The translations under genes and the position numbers were made by a program. A stretch of 10,132 bases of DNA, taken from NCBI GenBank assembly GCA_002432545.1, contig DJFR01000125.1, positions 13,725-23,856 on the forward strand, in the 5' to 3' direction. Positions 8,206 through 10,132 of the stretch are shown here, piece by piece (position 1 is the first letter of the stretch; each line of letters opens with the position of its first letter). The notes beneath the pieces were generated by a model, which did no database searches, had not been told where the DNA came from, and saw nothing but the letters and a program-made list of their open reading frames with translations. Source of the stretch: Flammeovirgaceae bacterium UBA5867. Its GTDB lineage: Bacteria > Bacteroidota > Bacteroidia > Cytophagales > Cyclobacteriaceae.

Positions 8206-9240
8206 TTATACAGAACCTCTAAATCGAACGGACGATTTTCGCACCATAAGTTGGTGTTGAAGAATAATCTTCTGAACCCTGCCGCTTTCAGTTTTGTCCA
8301 TACTCTTCACAAGGGCATTTACAGCAAGTCTTCCCATCTCTTCAGGAGAATAATATATAGCGGTCAGGTTGGGTTCAACGGTGCTGGCTCCAGCGTGATC
8401 AATGAACCCGGCAAAGGCAATGTCATCAGGTATTTTTACGCCTTCATTTTTAAGATGCTGCATACAACTTATAACAGCCGTATCATTGGCAGCGAATACA
8501 GCATCGGGGCGTGGCGACATTTTTAACAGTTTCTTCGAAAGACTCTCGCCGGTTTGTAAACTCAAGTCACCGACAACAATAAGTGATTCGTCATACTCAA
8601 GACCATGCTCGAGCAATGCATGCTGATATCCTTTCAACCGTTCAAAAAATACGGGATGTGCTGCGTTGCATGTAATATAGGCTAATCGGCGACACCCTTG
8701 CATGATCAGGTGCGTTGTTATTTCATATGCAGCCTTAAAGTTGTCGATCATCACGCTTGCGCATCGCGCATTTTTCTGAACGGAATCTAAAAAAATTGTG
8801 GGAATTCGTTTCCTTATCATCGCATCATGAGCTGTTATACAATCATCGTATGCCATAGCGATCAATAGTCCGTCCACGCGGCTATCGAATAACGCCTTTA
8901 CTTGTGCCTTTTCTTTTTCGTGCGAGGCCATTGACTGGCATATAATTACCATATAGCCTGCTGCATTTGCTGCCTGTTCAATTGCCGCAATGATACTCGA
9001 TGTATTACCATAGTCGATGAATGGAACAACGACTCCAATAGTGTACGTGCGGCGGCTGCGTAAGCTACTCGCAAACCGATTCGGTTGATATCCGAGCTCC
9101 TGAGCCTTGGCAACGATAATCTTACGAGTTTTTTTATTAATCAGAGGATTGTTCTTTAAACCCCGGCTAATTGTAGCCGGAGAGAGATTCAAAGCCTTCG
9201 CAATATCATATATAGTGATTTCCTTCGTGGGACTTAGCAT
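8206..9240 (-). CDS. LacI/GalR-family transcriptional repressor
   Basis: This 344-residue protein is a cytoplasmic DNA-binding regulator that changes operator affinity on binding a sugar or sugar phosphate. The helix-turn-helix spans 8-30 (ITIYDIAKALNLSPATISRG), with recognition helix SPATISR. The hinge helix at 53-62 (PNRFASSLRS) has the conserved Leu60 that inserts at a central CG of operators. The periplasmic-binding-protein-like domain spans about 66-335, with IGVVVPFI, VDGLLIAMAYDD, FERLKGYQHAL (199-209) and AVFAANDTAV (247-256), where N252-D253 lie in a typical ligand-contact position. The frame is open to an ATG at 9420, but the 60 extra residues are unlike the family, and the LacI domain begins eight residues after the ATG at 9240, so that start is preferred. 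The gene is divergent from the ECF sigma gene with a likely operator between them. It could repress its own gene and the sigma gene. The family is secure; the inducer is unknown. Confidence 0.94.
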   Translation of the reverse strand: MLSPTKEITIYDIAKALNLSPATISRGLKNNPLINKKTRKIIVAKAQELGYQPNRFASSLRSRRTYTIGVVVPFIDYGNTSSIIAAIEQAANAAGYMVIICQSMASHEKEKAQVKALFDSRVDGLLIAMAYDDCITAHDAMIRKRIPTIFLDSVQKNARCASVMIDNFKAAYEITTHLIMQGCRRLAYITCNAAHPVFFERLKGYQHALLEHGLEYDESLIVVGDLSLQTGESLSKKLLKMSPRPDAVFAANDTAVISCMQHLKNEGVKIPDDIAFAGFIDHAGASTVEPNLTAIYYSPEEMGRLAVNALVKSMDKTESGRVQKIILQHQLMVRKSSVRFRGSV

Positions 9241-9379
9241 GTTGGTAATTTTACTGAAATGACCTGGATGGTATATTTTCGCCCTTATCTGTTCAATAAA
9301 ATTGATATAAACCTGAAGGATTTTGTGCTTGAACAATGTGCCTGGTTGATGCAGTCTATATATAGTTTTGACCATTAAA

Positions 9380-9393
9380 CGAGAACGATCTCG
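9380..9393. promoter_or_regulatory. Short inverted repeat in the lacI-sigma divergent region
   Basis: CGAGA (9380-9384) and TCTCG (9389-9393) are inverted repeats around a 4-bp spacer ACGA. It lies 47 bp from the longer palindrome at 9440-9451 and shares with it only general symmetry, not sequence. It might be a second regulator site or chance. It falls inside the open frame upstream of the preferred LacI start, which I consider non-coding. Confidence 0.2.
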
Positions 9394-9439
9394 GTTAGCA
9401 GGAAAATGGAAAATCTTCAAATTTGATTAGCAATCGTTT

Positions 9440-9451
9440 GAAAACGTTTTC
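9440..9451. promoter_or_regulatory. Probable LacI-family operator between the divergent regulator and sigma genes
   Basis: GAAAACGTTTTC is a perfect 12-bp palindrome centred on CG. With its flanks (TGAAAACGTTTTCT) it is close to the general LacI/CcpA/PurR operator form, in which the hinge helices open the central CG. It lies 37 bp before the sigma factor ATG and 199 bp before the preferred LacI start. A second overlapping inverted repeat, CGTTT (9435-9439) with AAACG (9442-9446), shares its left part. TTTG at 9437-9440 could be a -33 element of the sigma gene promoter, with a poor -7 match TATTTCAT at 9461-9468; if so, bound repressor would cover the promoter. The palindrome is seen directly; binding by the neighbouring LacI protein is inferred from position and family. 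Confidence 0.65.
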
Positions 9452-9488
9452 TTTTTCACTTATTTCATAATCATAAAATCGTACCTGT

Positions 9489-10046
9489 ATGGCGCCAAGT
9501 AAAACATTTGACATGGATTGGTCAGCGTTCAAGGCAGGCGACCGTGATGCGTTTTCTCGAATCTATCACCACAACATTAATAGCTTACTCAAATACGGAT
9601 ATAAATTATACCATAACAGGGCCACGGTTGAAGATTGTATACAGGAGTTGTTTATTGAACTGTGGAAGAGTAGAGAAAATCTTAGTGATACGACATCTGT
9701 GAAGTTTTACTTGTTTCAGGCGGTTCGTTACAAGATACTTCGAAAGATCAGAGAGGAATCTCGTATAGATCTGGTGGCCCTTGAAAGTTATGAAGCTATT
9801 CTGAACTGGTCAGCCGAATCAGATCTAATTGAGTTGGAGGTCAGTTCCGAGCAAATGAATAATTTAAAGGAAACGATAAAGTCTCTGCCGAGTAGGCAGC
9901 AGGAGGCTATCAACCTACGATTCTTCAACAATTTTTCGAATGAGGAAATCGCGCAAATTATGGGTGTAAATTATAAGTCTGCCTGCAGATTTATATATAT
10001 AGCGTTAAAAAAATTAAAGGCCAACTTAAAGATATCAGTATCGTAA
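9489..10046 (+). CDS. ECF-type RNA polymerase sigma factor (sigma-70 family, Bacteroidota FecI-like)
   Basis: This 185-residue protein is an alternative sigma factor that directs RNA polymerase to a small set of promoters, normally under control of a FecR anti-sigma factor. Region 2 lies at about 22-88: FSRIYHHNINSLLKYGYKLY, then VEDCIQELFIELWK (47-60), the core-binding and -10 recognition part. A variable linker follows at about 90-128. Region 4 lies at about 130-178 (SLPSRQQEAINLRFFNNFS, then the helix-turn-helix NEEIAQIMGVNYKSACRFIY), for -35 recognition. Length is typical, and there is no extra C-terminal domain. The ATG at 9489 gives a complete region 2; M9 (9513) is an equally plausible start, and neither has a clear Shine-Dalgarno. 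It is divergent from the LacI-type gene with a palindromic operator just upstream. It is probably the partner of the FecR encoded at 6767-7939, although that gene is not adjacent. No fecR follows within the remaining 86 bases. Confidence 0.94.
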   Translation: MAPSKTFDMDWSAFKAGDRDAFSRIYHHNINSLLKYGYKLYHNRATVEDCIQELFIELWKSRENLSDTTSVKFYLFQAVRYKILRKIREESRIDLVALESYEAILNWSAESDLIELEVSSEQMNNLKETIKSLPSRQQEAINLRFFNNFSNEEIAQIMGVNYKSACRFIYIALKKLKANLKISVS

Positions 10047-10086
10047 AGAAATTACATGCCATTATAAATAATGCTAAGTATCACCC

Positions 10087-10104
10087 GGAGCGGAAAACCG
10101 TTCT
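10087..10104 (+). terminator. Weak hairpin after the sigma factor gene
   Basis: GGAGCGG (10087-10093) pairs with CCGTTCT (10098-10104) over seven pairs, two of them G-U, around an AAAA loop. A T-rich but interrupted stretch follows to the window end. It sits about 40 nt after the sigma stop, which suits a terminator, but the stem is weak and there is no clean U-tract directly behind it. Confidence 0.25.
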
Positions 10105-10132
10105 GTATAGTATATTTTCTAACTTTACTTTT

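Noticed and set aside
9241..9420. LacI-family protein starting at 9420 (404 residues)
   Set aside because: The added 60 residues have no LacI character and the helix-turn-helix begins right after the ATG at 9240, the standard architecture; 9240 was used as the start.

Overview
The window looks like Bacteroidota DNA, most likely an environmental Cytophagales-type bacterium. That placement is inferred from gene families and style, not from a phylogenetic marker. It carries a single polysaccharide utilization locus (PUL): a SusC/SusD outer-membrane glycan uptake pair, a FecR-type anti-sigma factor, an ECF sigma factor, a LacI/GalR-family repressor and a secreted glycoside hydrolase related to family GH43. 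Ribosome-binding sites are weak or absent, SusC carries an N-terminal STN domain, and SusD is a lipoprotein. All of this is typical of the phylum.

Layout, left to right. Positions 1-1406 (minus) hold a secreted GH43-like enzyme whose 3' end is cut by the window edge. A 202-bp gap with an imperfect hairpin follows. Positions 1609-3315 (minus) hold susD, and 3327-6620 (minus) hold susC, 11 bp apart. A 146-bp gap holds a strong hairpin whose T-tract faces the plus strand. Positions 6767-7939 (minus) hold fecR, then comes a 266-bp gap with a weak terminator candidate for the next gene. Positions 8206-9240 (minus) hold the LacI-family regulator; the reading frame is open to 9420, but the DNA-binding domain begins at the inner start. 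A 248-bp divergent control region follows, with a perfect CG-centred palindrome. Positions 9489-10046 (plus) hold the ECF sigma factor. The last 86 bases hold only a weak hairpin.

How it may work together. SusD and the SusC barrel bind and import an oligosaccharide. The SusC N-terminal STN domain can signal ligand occupancy to FecR across the periplasm, and FecR controls the ECF sigma factor, which would drive the PUL. A LacI-family repressor, which senses a sugar in the cytoplasm, lies between the usually adjacent sigma and fecR genes, and a probable operator lies just upstream of the sigma gene. The inferred circuit has two layers: an intracellular sugar sensor controls how much sigma factor is made, and an outer-membrane sensor controls its activity. 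The enzyme has the residue pattern Glu/Glu/Gln seen in GH43 exo-beta-1,3-galactanases, so a galactan or arabinogalactan substrate is the best guess. No system of a wholly new type is visible; the interest lies in the regulatory wiring and the enzyme's catalytic pattern.
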